A stretch of 64,000 nt of DNA, taken from assembly GCA_963798505.1 (NCBI GenBank), contig CAWCTX010000018.1, forward strand, positions 310,001 to 374,000, in the 5' to 3' direction. The notes below the pieces were generated by a model. It was not told where the DNA came from. It did not search any database and worked only from the letters and a program-made list of their open reading frames with translations. Made by a program: the position numbers and the translations under genes. The DNA comes from CAVWSM01 sp963798505 (GTDB lineage Bacteria > Actinomycetota > Actinomycetes > Jiangellales > Jiangellaceae). Below are positions 8,343 through 17,899 of this stretch, piece by piece (the stretch's first letter is position 1; each line of letters begins with the position of its first letter).

Positions 8343-9252
8343 ATGACCGATCGGCTGCCGGTCGCCGTCATCGGCCTCGGCGACATCGCGCAGAAGGCGT
8401 ACCTACCCGTGCTCACGAGCATGCCCGGCGTCGATCTGCACCTGGTGACCCGCGACCGCGTCAAGCTCGACCGCCTCGCTGACGCCTACCGCGTCGAGTC
8501 CCGGTCTACGGACCTGGCTGCCGTGGTTGACGCGGGCGTACGGGCGGCCTTCGTCCACACCCCCACGCAGACCCACCCCGAGATCGTCACCCGCCTGCTG
8601 GAGGCAGGCATCGAGGTGCTGGTCGACAAGCCGCTGTCCTATCACCTTGCCGAGAGCCGCGCGATGGTCGAGCTGGCGCGCGGCACAAGGGCGGTCGCTG
8701 ATGGTCGCGTTCAACCGCCGCTACACGCCGGCCTACGTCGCGGCCCTGGACCGCCCGCGCGACCTGGTGATCCTGCAGAAGGACCGGACCGGGTTGCCCA
8801 ACGACGTACGCACCGTGGTCCTCGACGACTTCATCCACGTCGTCGACACCTTGCGGATGCTCGCACCGGCCGAGCCGGACCGGGTCCACGCCTCCGGTCG
8901 ACTGGTCGATGGGCTGCTGCACCACGTGGTGCTGCAGCTCGTCGGGCCTGGCTTCACGGCGCTCGGCGTGATGAACCGCGTCGGCGGCTGGACCAGCGAG
9001 GTGCTGCAGACGGGCGGCGATGACCACAGGTACGAGGTGCGCGACCTCACCGAGATCACCGAGTACGCCGGCGCGCCGACGATCAAGCCAGGCGGCATCT
9101 GGGACTCGGTGGGCCGTCGTCGCGGGTTCGAGGACATGTGCCGGGCATTCCTCGACGCCGTACGCGACGGGCAGCGGCTCGATGCGCGGGACGCGCTCGC
9201 AACACACGAGCTTTGCGAGCAGATCGTGGTGAGTCTCAACCCGCGATCTTGA
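8343..9252 (+). CDS. Gfo/Idh/MocA family oxidoreductase (one frameshift)
   Basis: An NAD(P)-dependent oxidoreductase of the Gfo/Idh/MocA family, substrate unknown. The Rossmann N-terminus is clear (VAVIGLGDIAQKAYLPVL), followed by FVHTPTQTHPEIV and the conserved EVLVDKPLSYHLAES, where the Lys is the catalytic lysine. The reading frame shifts by one base near 8,690, after which MVAFNRRYTPAY and VLDDFIHVVDTLRML continue the family alignment to the stop at 9252. An ATG with an AGGCAGC-type leader marks the start. The shift looks like a sequencing indel, as in many other genes here. Confidence 0.8.
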
Positions 9253-9305
9253 GGCATCCGCGGTGCCATCGCACCGCCGTTGTCTCATGATCCACTCTGA
9301 GGGAG

Positions 9306-9389
9306 TGCGCGAGGGGGGAGTTGAACCCCCACGTCCTTACGGACACACGGACCTGAACCGTGCGCGTCTGCCTATTCCGCCACTCGCGC
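9306..9389 (-). tRNA. tRNA-Leu (anticodon CAG)
   Basis: On the minus strand the 84-base gene starts GCGCGAGTGGCGGAAT and closes with the matching acceptor CTCGCGC plus discriminator A. The anticodon arm CACGG-TTCAGGT-CCGTG gives anticodon CAG. A long variable arm (TGTCCGTAAGGACG) marks a class II tRNA, and the T arm is GGGGGTTCAACTCCCCC. The 3' CCA is not encoded. A leucine tRNA beside fhaA is the same arrangement as in mycobacteria. Confidence 0.95.
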
Positions 9390-9539
9390 GCATCCGGCCG
9401 CACGACACGTGCCGCCGGAAGCGGCTCAAGGGTAACACGGTAGAGATGTCGGTCCGGCCTGCGGGGATGCCGACAAGACCCACACAAACGTTACGATCGA
9501 GGCCCGGTAAGCGGATCGGTCAGCGCGAAAGGAGGCCCG

Positions 9540-10259
9540 GTGGGAGTGCTGCAGCGCTTCGAGCGACGGCTCGAGGGTCTCGTGACTGGCACCTTCGCGC
9601 GCGCGTTCAAGTCCGAGGTACAGCCGGTGGAGATCGCGGCCGCACTCCAGCGCGAGTTGGACAACACCGCCAAGATCCTGTCCCGCGAGCGCTCCCTCGT
9701 GCCCAACGAGTTCGTCGTCGAGCTTTCGCCGCACGACCATGACCGCCTGAGCCCCTACTCAGGCACGCTCAGCCAGGAGCTCGGCGACCTCGTCCGAGAG
9801 CATGCGGCCGAGCAGCACTACGCGTTCTCCGGTCCGGTGCGTGTGACTCTCGACATGCAGGACGACCTGGCAACCGGGCAGTTCCGCATCCGCTCAACGG
9901 TCCGGGCCGGGGTCGACCGCGCGGCGTCCTATGCGCCCAGCACCACCACCGAGCGCCAGGCCAGCGCCTTCCTGGAGATCAACGGCACTCTGCACCCACT
10001 CGTCGCTCCGGGCCTGCTGCTGGGGCGCAGCGCCGAGTGCGACCTGCGCATCGATGACCCGGGGGTGTCCCGCCGGCACGCGGAGATTCGGGTCAGCGGC
10101 GACGAGCCCGACGCCGACCTGGCCGTGATTGACCTCGGCTCCACCAACGGCACGCTCGTCGACGGCGTCAAGGTCACCCGAGCCAGCCTCGGCGACGGCT
10201 CGCGCATCGTCCTGGGCTCCACGGTCGTGGTGGTCCGTCGACGCGGCGCGCGGGGGTGA
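9540..10259 (+). CDS. fhaA: FhaA-like protein (DUF3662 plus FHA domain)
   Basis: This 239-residue protein opens with the DUF3662 domain (LQRFERRLEGLVTGTF, EVQPVEIAAALQREL) and ends in an FHA domain that binds phosphothreonine (LLLGRSAECDLRIDDPG, SRRHAEIRV, DLGSTNGTLVDG). In mycobacteria FhaA binds the phosphorylated pseudokinase of MviN and tempers peptidoglycan synthesis; a pseudokinase gene is also present here at 51,711. The GTG start at 9540 is preceded by an excellent ribosome binding site (AAAGGAGG at 9529-9536). It is the first gene of the phosphosignalling operon. The linker between domains is shorter than in the mycobacterial protein. Confidence 0.9.
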   Translation: MGVLQRFERRLEGLVTGTFARAFKSEVQPVEIAAALQRELDNTAKILSRERSLVPNEFVVELSPHDHDRLSPYSGTLSQELGDLVREHAAEQHYAFSGPVRVTLDMQDDLATGQFRIRSTVRAGVDRAASYAPSTTTERQASAFLEINGTLHPLVAPGLLLGRSAECDLRIDDPGVSRRHAEIRVSGDEPDADLAVIDLGSTNGTLVDGVKVTRASLGDGSRIVLGSTVVVVRRRGARG

Positions 10260-10263
10260 CCGG

Positions 10264-10734
10264 GTGTCGGAGCTGACGCTCACAGTCATCAAGCTCGGCT
10301 TCCTCGCCGTCTTGTGGCTGTTCGTGCTCAGCGCCGTCTCCGCGATGCGCACCGACGTGTTCGGGGTCAAGCCGGCACGGCAGCCCGCGCAGCCGCAGGA
10401 TCGGCCGCAGAAGGCGCCCAAGCCTCCGCGCAACGGCCGCAACGCACCCTCGCGGCTGGTCGTGGTCGACGGACCCGACAAGGACCGCTGGGCCGAGCTC
10501 GGCGAGGCGCCGGTCACGATCGGCCGCGGCCCCGACTGCACGCTGGCGCTCTCCGACGAGTACGTCTCCACGCGGCACGCTCGCGTCCTGCGCCACGATG
10601 GGCAGTGGTACGTCGAGGACCTCGGCTCCACCAACGGCACACATCTCGGCACCCAGCGGCTGACCAGGGCCACCCCGGTGGGCACCAAGGCGCAGATCCG
10701 GCTCGGCCGGACCGTCCTGGAGCTCCGGAAGTAG
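10264..10734 (+). CDS. fhaB: FhaB-like membrane protein with FHA domain
   Basis: A 156-residue protein with one N-terminal membrane helix (VIKLGFLAVLWLFVLSAVSA), a basic Pro/Gln linker, and a C-terminal FHA domain (VTIGRGPDCTLALSDEYVS, TRHARVLRHD, DLGSTNGTHLG). FhaB/FipA-type proteins read threonine phosphorylation by PknA/PknB and help link division and wall synthesis. The GTG at 10264 lies four bases after the fhaA stop and ten bases before pstP, so all are one operon. Confidence 0.9.
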   Translation: MSELTLTVIKLGFLAVLWLFVLSAVSAMRTDVFGVKPARQPAQPQDRPQKAPKPPRNGRNAPSRLVVVDGPDKDRWAELGEAPVTIGRGPDCTLALSDEYVSTRHARVLRHDGQWYVEDLGSTNGTHLGTQRLTRATPVGTKAQIRLGRTVLELRK

Positions 10735-10744
10735 GCCGGACCAG

Positions 10745-12160
10745 ATGCCCCTGACGCTGCGCAGCTTCGCGCGATCCGAGGTCGGCCTCGTCCGCGAAGG
10801 CAACGAGGACTCCGCCTACGCCGGGGCTCACCTGGTGGCCGTCGCCGACGGCATGGGTGGGCATGCGGCCGGCGAGGTGGCCAGCTCGATCACGATCGAC
10901 ACGCTCGCCGAGGTCGACGTCCCGGCCACAGCCGGCAGCCTCGACGACGCCCAGACCGCGCTGCCGCATGCAGTGCGCGAGGCCAACGAACGCATCCGGG
11001 CCGTGGTCGACGAGCACCCACGGCTCGACGGCATGGGCACCACCGCGACCGCGGCGGTCTGGACCGGCTCCGTTCTCGTCGTCGCGCACGTCGGCGACTC
11101 CCGCGCCTACCTGCTGCACGGCGGAAAGTTCGAACAGATCACCCACGACCACACCTACGTACAAGCGCTCGCTCGACGAGGGCCGCATCACCGAGGACGA
11201 AGTCGCCAGTCACCCCGCGCGCTCCTACATCCTGCGGGCGCTCGGCACCGGCAACAACGTCGAGATCGACGTGTTCACCGTCGAGATCCATGCCGGTGAC
11301 CGGCTACTGCTGTGCAGCGACGGGCTGTCGGGGTTCGTGACCGATAGCAAGATCGCCGAGGTGCTCGGTGGCACGCCTGACCGCGAGGAGGCCGTTGGCC
11401 GGCTCGATCGAGCTCGCCTATGCCGCCGGCGCACCCGACAACGTCACCTGTGTGCTCGCCGACGTCGCAGAGGTGTCCGCCGAGCCGAGCATCGACGACA
11501 CCGCCGAGGCCTACGTCGTCGGCGCGGCGGCCGAGGGTGGCTCCAACGAGGAGGCCTTCGCCTACCGGCTGGCGGCCGCCGAGGCCTACGCGGGCGAGCG
11601 TGACGACGAGGAGCGTCAGGTCGACCCGGAGGCCCTTCGCTATGCCCCGCGCCAGCCAGGCCGGTTGCGCTGGCTGCGGCGCGGTCTCCTCGTCGGCGTC
11701 GCCGCGGCCCTGATCTGGGCCGTCGGGTCGTGGGCCTACGGCTGGTCGCAACGCCAGTACTACGTCGTCCGCCGACAACGGCGACGTCGCCATCTTCCAG
11801 GGCGTCGACCAGCGGCTCGGCCCCGTTGACCTGTCGAGCCTGCACGCGCGGGTCGACGGATTGCCGGTCACCGCGCTGTCGGCCGTCTACCAGGCGCAGC
11901 TCGACGACACCATCCCGGCCGACGACCTCGACGAGGCCCAGCAGATCGTCCAGCGGCTGCGGCGCATGGCCTGCCGCGAGGCGGTCGCCGCTGCGACACC
12001 GACCGCGTCGCCGACGCCGAGCCCGACGGCGGCGACTCCCGCGACTCCGGCCCCTGTCCCGGTCCCAGCCCCGCTCCCGACGCCGACGCCCTCGCCCTCG
12101 CCCACTCCGACGACACCGTCCCTGCCCGCGGGTCTCGACTGCTCCGAGGTTGCGCGATGA
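10745..12160 (+). CDS. pstP: PP2C-family Ser/Thr phosphatase PstP (three frameshifts)
   Basis: This metal-dependent phosphatase reverses PknB phosphorylation. The PP2C motifs are seen across changing frames: GLVREGNEDSAYAG, VAVADGMGGHAAGE, VAHVGDSRAYLLHGG, then after a shift near 11,165 DEGRITEDEV, LLLCSDGLSGFVTD, after a shift near 11,395 GAPDNVTCVLADV, and after a shift near 11,765 a short extracellular tail rich in Pro and Thr. One membrane helix (GLLVGVAAALIWAVGSWAYG) separates catalytic and outer parts. Each shift is explained by a single extra base. The stop overlaps the rodA ATG by four bases. Confidence 0.88.
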
Positions 12161-13561
12161 GCGCGAGCGTCGACGCCCAGGGCCTGGTCACGCGCAAGGG
12201 TCGCGGTGTGGAGCTGGTGCTCCTGGTCATCGCCGTCGGCATCGCGGTGGCGGCTTACGCCAACGTCGGGCTCGGCAACGACGGCTCCATCCCTGCCGGC
12301 ACCATCGGCTACGGACTCGGGTTGGCGGTGCTCGCCGCGATCGCCCACGTCGCGGTGCGCATCAAGGCGCCGTACGCCGATCCCGTCCTGCTCCCGGCCG
12401 TCGTGATGCTCAACGGCATCGGCCTCGTCATGATCCACCGGCTGGACCTTGCCTACGCCGACCGCGCCGCAATCCAAGGCACCGCCGCGCGGAGCGCGGC
12501 CGCTCCCACCCAGCTCACCTGGATGGTCGTCGGGGTGCTGCTGTTCGTGGCCGTCCTCTACCTGGTCCGCGATCACCGCGCGCTGCAGCGCTACACCTAC
12601 ACCGCGGCGCTCGCCGGTCTGGTCCTGCTGGTGCTCCCGCTGGTGCCCGGCATCTCCGCCGGTGTGGTCAACGGTTCGCGCATCTGGATCGAGGTGCTGG
12701 GCTTCTCGTTCCAGCCCGGCGAGGCCGCCAAGATCCTCATCATCGTCGCCATGGCCGGCTACCTCGTCGTCACCCGCGATGCCCTGGCCCTGGCCGGCCG
12801 GCGGGTGCTCGGCCTCGACTTCCCGCGCGCCCGCGACCTCGGCCCCATCCTCATCGCGTGGGCGGCGAGCCTGGGACTGCTGGTCTTCGAGCGCGACCTC
12901 GGGATGTCGGTGCTGTTCTTCGGCATCTTCGTCGTACTCCTCTATGTCGCCACCGAGCGTGCCTCGTGGTTGTTCGTCGGCGCCGCGCTCTTCCTCGGCG
13001 GGGCGCTGGTGGCGTGGCGCTTGTTCAGCCACGTCGGGGCCCGCGTCGACGCGTGGCTGCGTCCGTTCGACGATCCCGACGCGTCGTTCCAGATCATCCA
13101 GTCGCTGTACGGCCTTGCCTACGGCGGCATTCTGGGCACCGGGCTCGGCCAGGGTCGCCCTGACCTCGGTGCCCTTCGCCAATTCCGACTTCATCGTCGC
13201 TGCGTTCGGCGAGGAGATCGGCCTCACCGGCTTGATGGCTGTCCTCCTGTGCTTCGGCCTCATCGTGGAGCGCGGCCTGCGCACCGCGCTGTTGGTGCGT
13301 GACCATTTCGGCAAGCTGCTCGCGGTGGGCCTGGCCACGGCATTCGCCCTGCAGGTGTTCGTCGTGGTGGGCGGGGTCACCAGGCTGATCCCGCTGACCG
13401 GCCTGACGACACCGTTCCTGTCCGCTGGCGGCTCGAGCCTGGTGATGAACTGGGCGATCATCGCGTTGCTGCTGCGCATCTCCGACGCTGCTCGACGCCC
13501 GGCACCACCGCCCGCGCCGCCGATCGACGAGGCGGCCACCCAGGTGGTGAAGCTCGGGTGA
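12157..13561 (+). CDS. rodA: RodA/FtsW-type SEDS peptidoglycan glycosyltransferase (one frameshift)
   Basis: A polytopic SEDS protein that polymerises lipid II into glycan strands with its partner PBP2 (next gene). Seen are about ten membrane helices, FQPGEAAKILIIVAMAGYL with the conserved KP-like segment, and SLGLLVFERDLGMSVLFF. After a one-base insertion near 13,165 come ANSDFIVAAFGEEIGLTG and LTTPFLSAGGSSLVMNW, the SEDS C-terminal signatures. The shift falls inside the conserved loop GxGLGxGRP(T)SVPFANSDF, so it is almost surely a sequence error. Coupled ATGA start after pstP and coupled stop with pbpA. Confidence 0.9.
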
Positions 13562-15016
13562 ACACTCCCATCCGGCGCATCGCGGTCGCCTTCTTCGTGC
13601 TGTTCCTGGCGCTGTTCATCAACATCAACTGGGTGCAGGTCGTCAAGGCGCCGGACTACAACGCACGACACCGACAACCGGCGTGTCCTGCTCGACGAGT
13701 TCTCCACCGAGCGCGGCGTGATCATGCTCCGCGACGACACGGTGGTCGCCCAGTCGGTGCCTGTTGACGACCAGTACGAGTTCCAGCGGCAATACCCCAT
13801 CGGGCCCGTCTACGCCGCGGCCACCGGCTTCTACTCCTTCGTGTTCGGCCGCTCAGCGATCGAGCAGGCCCAGAACGACGTGCTGTCCGGCAAGGACGAC
13901 CGGCTGTTCGTGCGCCGCGTCGTCGACCTCATCACCGGCAGGAAGCCGGAGGGCGGCAGCGTCCGGCTCACCCTCGACCCGGTGGCGCAGCAGACCGCCT
14001 TCGACTCCCTGCAGGGCTTCCGGGGGGCGGTGGTCGCCCTGGACCCCACCACCGGCGAGATCCTCGCCATGGTCACCCTGCCGACCTTCGACCCTAACGA
14101 GCTGGCCAGTCACGACGTCGCCACCCAGCAGGATGCCTGGGACAGGCTCAACAACGACCCGCTCAAGCCGATGGACAACCGCGCGATCGCGCGCAACTAC
14201 CCGCCCGGTTCCACGTTCAAGGTCGTCACCGCGGCGGCGGCGCTGGAGTCGGGCCGCTACACGCCCGACACGGTCGTGCCCGGCCCGGCCAGCGTGCCGC
14301 TGCCCCAGTCGACGCAGACCTTGAGCAACTCCAACGGCCGGCCGTGCGGGCCCAATGACCAGACGACGCTCGCCAACGCGCTGCGCATCTCGTGCAACAC
14401 AGCGTTCGCGTCGATCGCGGCCGATCTGGGCGACGACGCGCTGCGTGAGCAGGCGGAGAGGTTCGGGTTCAACTCGCCGCCCATGGACGACCTGAAGGCC
14501 GCCACCAGCGTCTTCCCGGAGGAGCTCGACGCCGCGCAGACGATGCTGGCCGGCATCGGTCAGTTCGACGTACGGGCCAGCGCGCTGCAGATGGCCATGG
14601 TGTCCGCCGCGGTGGCCAACGACGGCGTACTCATGCGTCCCTATCTCGTGTCCGAGGTGCTCAACACCCAACTGGAGCAGCTCGAGCTCATCGAGCCACA
14701 GCAGCAGTCGCAGGCCATGTCACCCGGCTCGGCCGAGGCGCTGACCGAGATGATGATCGACGTCGTCGAGAACGGCACCGGAACCCGTGCGCAGATCGAG
14801 GGCATCCAGGTGGCCGGCAAGACCGGCACGGCGCAGACGGTGGAGGGCGCCAACCCGTTCGCCTGGTTCACCTCGTTCGCGCCGGCGGACGACCCCAAGG
14901 TGGCGGTGGCGGTCGTGATCGAAGACGCCGGTGAGACCGCAACCGATGACATCGCCGGCGGACGACTGGCCGCTCCGATCGCCAAGGCGGTCATGGAGGC
15001 GGTGCTCAACCAATGA
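13558..15016 (+). CDS. pbpA: Class B penicillin-binding protein PbpA (one frameshift)
   Basis: This is the transpeptidase partner of RodA. A short cytoplasmic N-terminus and one membrane helix (IAVAFFVLFLALFININW) lead into the dimerisation domain. A one-base loss near 13,665 breaks the segment that should read DYNARDTDNRRVL. The transpeptidase active site is intact: PPGSTFKVVTA (nucleophile Ser in SxxK), ISCNTAF (SxN) and AGKTGTAQT (KTG). The GTG start overlaps the rodA stop. No pknA gene follows, unlike in mycobacteria; pknB comes next after 120 bases. Confidence 0.9.
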
Positions 15017-15136
15017 CCAATGTCACGAGCGGCGTTTGGACAGCCTGGCCACTGGCCAGCGACGATAGGCCGAGCCACGGGCAGGCACCGTCCGCTAGCG
15101 TTCGGCGGGGCTTGTGAATGTGAGAAGGGGCAACAG

Positions 15137-16870
15137 ATGACCGAGCCGCGTCTCCTCGGAGACCGCTACGAGCTGGGCGACGTGCTCGGCCGCGGGGGGA
15201 TGGCCGAGGTGCGCCGAGGGCGTGACCGGCGGCTTGGTCGCACGGTGGCGATCAAGATGCTGCGCACCGACCTGGCGACCGACCCGACATTCCAGGTGCG
15301 GTTCCGCCGCGAGGCCCAGTCGGCCGCCATGCTCAACCACTCGTCGATCGTCGCGGTCTACGACACCGGCGAGGACATCCTCGACGGCGCCCGCGTGCCG
15401 TTCATCGTCATGGAGTACGTCGAGGGCAAGACGCTACGCGAGGTGCTGCAGGAGCACCCGCGCATCACGCCGGAGCGGGCCCTCGAGATCACCAGCGGTG
15501 TGCTCGATGCGCTCGACTACAGCCACCGCGCGGGCATCGTGCACCGGGACATCAAGCCCGGCAACGTGATGATCACCGAAAACGGTGACGTCAAGGTGAT
15601 GGACTTCGGCATCGCCCGCGCGCTGTCTGATGTCGGCGCCACGGTGACGCAGACGGCGGCAGTCGTCGGCACCGCGCAATACCTGTCGCCGGAGCAGGCG
15701 CGCGGTGAGACAGCCGACGCTCGCTCCGACCTTTACTCCACGGGCTGCCTGCTCTACGAGCTGCTGACCGGCCGGCCGCCGTTCCTCGGCGACTCACTGG
15801 TGTCGGTCGCGATCTCGCATGTCCGGGAGAACCCGACCCCGCCGTCCCAGGTCGATGCGGGCGTGACTCCCGCCCTGGACGCGATCGTGATGAAGTCCTT
15901 GGCCAAGGATCGGTTGGAGCGCTACCAGTCGGCCGCGGAGATGAAGGCCGACGTGCAGCGGGCCATGGCCGGCCTGCCGGTGGCCGCGGAGGCGACGACC
16001 ACGTACCTCCCGGCGGTGGCAGCCGTCGGCGCGACCGATGCCACCACGACGGGCTTCATCGAGGAACCCGAAGAGGAGGTCGCCGGGGGTCGCTCGCAGC
16101 GACACGACCGGCGGGGCATCGGCTATGGCGCCCTGATCGCGGCGGTAATCCTGGTCCTACTGGCGGCGGGCGCCATCGGCTGGGCCCTGTTCCGCGACAC
16201 CGGGCCGGAGGACGTGCGAGTCCCCAACGTGGTCAACGCGACCGTTGAAGACGCCCGGGCCGAGCTGGAGGATGCCGGCTTCGAGTTGGGCACCCAGACC
16301 CCGGCAGCCGACCCCAACGTCGCAGCCGGCCTGATCATCAGCCAGGACCCGGAGGCGCAGGCGCTCGTCGAGGAGGGCACCACCGTCAACGTCGTGGTCT
16401 CGACCGGTGTCGCCCAGACGGAGGTGCCCCAGCTCATCGGTCTCGACCAGAACGCGGCACGCCAAGCACTCGAGGACGCCGGCCTTCGGGCTGGGCGCAT
16501 CGACTCGGTCGCCAGTGACCGTCCGGCCGGCACGGTGGTCGCGGCCACCCCCGAGCCAGGCACTGCCGCCAGCGAAGGCACCGCCGTAGACCTGCAGGTC
16601 TCTGACGGCCGAGTGGAGGTGCCGGACGTCCGAGACACGACGGAGGCGCAGGCAACCGCCGCCATCGCAGGCGCCGGCCTCCAGGTCTCCGTCCAGCGCG
16701 AGGTCCGCAGCGACGTCGCCGAGGGCACGGTGATCGGCCAGACCCCCGAGCCCGCCACGCGTGTCGAACCAGGCTCACTCGTCTCGATCACCGTCGCACA
16801 GGCGCCACCCGTGACGCCGACCACCCCGCCGCCGACGACTACGCCACCGACGACGCCACCGCCACAGTGA
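15137..16870 (+). CDS. pknB: Ser/Thr protein kinase PknB with three PASTA domains
   Basis: This 577-residue transmembrane kinase senses muropeptides or lipid II and controls cell-wall growth. Kinase motifs are LGRGGMAEVRRG (glycine loop), TVAIKML (Lys), VHRDIKPGNVMI (catalytic loop), KVMDFGIAR (DFG) and an activation loop TQTAAVVGTAQYLSPEQA with phosphorylatable Thr. A membrane helix (ALIAAVILVLLAAGAIGWALF, about residue 340) precedes three PASTA repeats that begin VPNVVNATVEDA, VPQLIGLDQNAA and VPDVRDTTEAQA. A Pro/Thr tail ends the protein. Mycobacterial PknB has four PASTA units. The ATG at 15137 follows AGAAGGGG. Confidence 0.93.
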   Translation: MTEPRLLGDRYELGDVLGRGGMAEVRRGRDRRLGRTVAIKMLRTDLATDPTFQVRFRREAQSAAMLNHSSIVAVYDTGEDILDGARVPFIVMEYVEGKTLREVLQEHPRITPERALEITSGVLDALDYSHRAGIVHRDIKPGNVMITENGDVKVMDFGIARALSDVGATVTQTAAVVGTAQYLSPEQARGETADARSDLYSTGCLLYELLTGRPPFLGDSLVSVAISHVRENPTPPSQVDAGVTPALDAIVMKSLAKDRLERYQSAAEMKADVQRAMAGLPVAAEATTTYLPAVAAVGATDATTTGFIEEPEEEVAGGRSQRHDRRGIGYGALIAAVILVLLAAGAIGWALFRDTGPEDVRVPNVVNATVEDARAELEDAGFELGTQTPAADPNVAAGLIISQDPEAQALVEEGTTVNVVVSTGVAQTEVPQLIGLDQNAARQALEDAGLRAGRIDSVASDRPAGTVVAATPEPGTAASEGTAVDLQVSDGRVEVPDVRDTTEAQATAAIAGAGLQVSVQREVRSDVAEGTVIGQTPEPATRVEPGSLVSITVAQAPPVTPTTPPPTTTPPTTPPPQ

Positions 16871-16901
16871 CGGCGGCAACGGCGGCTTCCCACACGCGAG
16901 C

Positions 16902-17828
16902 CTAGGCCGCCCACATCGCCGCAACGTGGCGCGCGTCGGTGCCGCAGCAGCCGCCGACGAGCGAGAGGTTGGGCAGGCGTGGCCGCAGCGCGTCCTGCGA
17001 GCTGGCCAGTGCGACCGGATCACCCTCGTCGAGCTCGGTTGCCGCATCGAGCTCGGCGTGGCTGAGGCTGGACGCATTGACGCGCAGTCCGCGAATGCGT
17101 AGGCGCCAGTCCCCGTCGTCGGCCAGGCCCGGCGCAATGTGTGTGGGGTGGGCGCAGTTGACCATGAAGTAGTCGGGGCCGCCTTCGGCGTCGACTTGAG
17201 CGATGGCCGTCGGCAGTGGCGTGCCATCGGGCAGCCGGCCGTCCTGCTCAACTGTGAAAGACACCGCGACCGGCAGCCCGGCACTGCGTGCGGCTCGGAC
17301 GATGCCGAGCGCCTCACCTGTCCCCGTCAGGGTCAGGACCGTCACCAAGTCGGCGCCGGCGTCGGCGAAGGCTGCTATCTGGGGCGCGTGGTAGGCGGCG
17401 GCATCGTCTGGATCAACTTCCTCGCCGGCGACATATCCGTCACCGCGAGGCCCGAGACTGCCGCTGATCAAGAACGAGTCGAGGTGGGCCTCGTCGCGTA
17501 GGCGCTCGAGCAGCTGCACGGCGTCGCGGTTGACTCGCCTAAGGTCGCTCGCGGAGTAGCCCAGCCGGTCACCCCATTCGCTGCTGGCCCGCCACGTTGG
17601 TGTCTCCAGCTGGACCGCCGCACCAGCACGTTTCGCGATGTCGATGTATTCGCGGTAGTAGCGATGCAGCAGGTCCCGGCCGCGGTCGTCGTCCACGAGT
17701 GGGAACGCCGCGAAGTGCGGCAGGTCGACGTCGTGGTGGTAGACGAGATCGGTCTCCAGGCCGCCGTCGGTCACGACGGGCCGCCCGGACAACTGCGGCA
17801 GCGCCGCGTTGCGTCGTAGGTCAGCCAT
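16902..17828 (-). CDS. Homocysteine S-methyltransferase family protein
   Basis: A 308-residue zinc-dependent methyltransferase of the homocysteine S-methyltransferase/betaine-homocysteine methyltransferase family. The opening VTDGGLETDLVYHH is the conserved start of the barrel, YFMVNCAHPTHI carries the first zinc-ligand cysteine, and SLVGGCCGTDARHVAAM carries the paired cysteines. The methyl donor (S-methylmethionine, AdoMet or another) cannot be told. It is divergent from a TetR regulator, and its upstream region holds a strong inverted repeat, so repression by that regulator is likely. The ATG at 17828 is chosen because earlier starts lie inside the operator. Confidence 0.85.
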   Translation of the reverse strand: MADLRRNAALPQLSGRPVVTDGGLETDLVYHHDVDLPHFAAFPLVDDDRGRDLLHRYYREYIDIAKRAGAAVQLETPTWRASSEWGDRLGYSASDLRRVNRDAVQLLERLRDEAHLDSFLISGSLGPRGDGYVAGEEVDPDDAAAYHAPQIAAFADAGADLVTVLTLTGTGEALGIVRAARSAGLPVAVSFTVEQDGRLPDGTPLPTAIAQVDAEGGPDYFMVNCAHPTHIAPGLADDGDWRLRIRGLRVNASSLSHAELDAATELDEGDPVALASSQDALRPRLPNLSLVGGCCGTDARHVAAMWAA

Positions 17829-17845
17829 GGGTGCCCTCCTTCGTT

Positions 17846-17886
17846 CCAGACTGGTCAGTCTGTTTCTAGCAGACTGACCAGTCTGG
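17846..17886. promoter_or_regulatory. Twin operator, 17-bp perfect inverted repeat between divergent genes
   Basis: Two 17-base arms, CCAGACTGGTCAGTCTG at 17846-17862 and its exact reverse complement at 17870-17886, are separated by seven bases. Each arm is itself nearly palindromic (AGACTG...CAGTCT), so the element can be read as two TetR half-turn operators. It lies between the methyltransferase start (17828) and the TetR start (17900), covering where both promoters must be. It is very likely the binding site of the neighbouring regulator. Confidence 0.85.
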
Positions 17887-17899
17887 TACAACTAGGAAT

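Noticed and set aside
8233..8346. A 37-codon plus-strand frame (MPLHRELEAILRRH...) ending in an ATGA overlap with the oxidoreductase start
   Set aside because: The overlap is suggestive, but the frame overlaps the 5' end of the divergent gene and has no clear ribosome binding site or recognisable family.
7038..9023. A 661-codon open frame on the plus strand running through the GT87 gene, a minus-strand gene and the oxidoreductase
   Set aside because: Only its last part (from 8343) matches a family. The rest is antisense or out of frame to better-supported genes, and long stop-free frames are expected at this GC content.
11887..13800. A 637-codon minus-strand frame opposite pstP, rodA and pbpA
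   Set aside because: It is a shadow frame of three well-identified plus-strand genes, with a composition typical of antisense frames.
10745..16870. Treating pstP, rodA and pbpA as pseudogenes because of their frame breaks
   Set aside because: All conserved motifs are present in the right order on both sides of each break, and a single-base correction restores the family sequence. Sequencing error is the better explanation.
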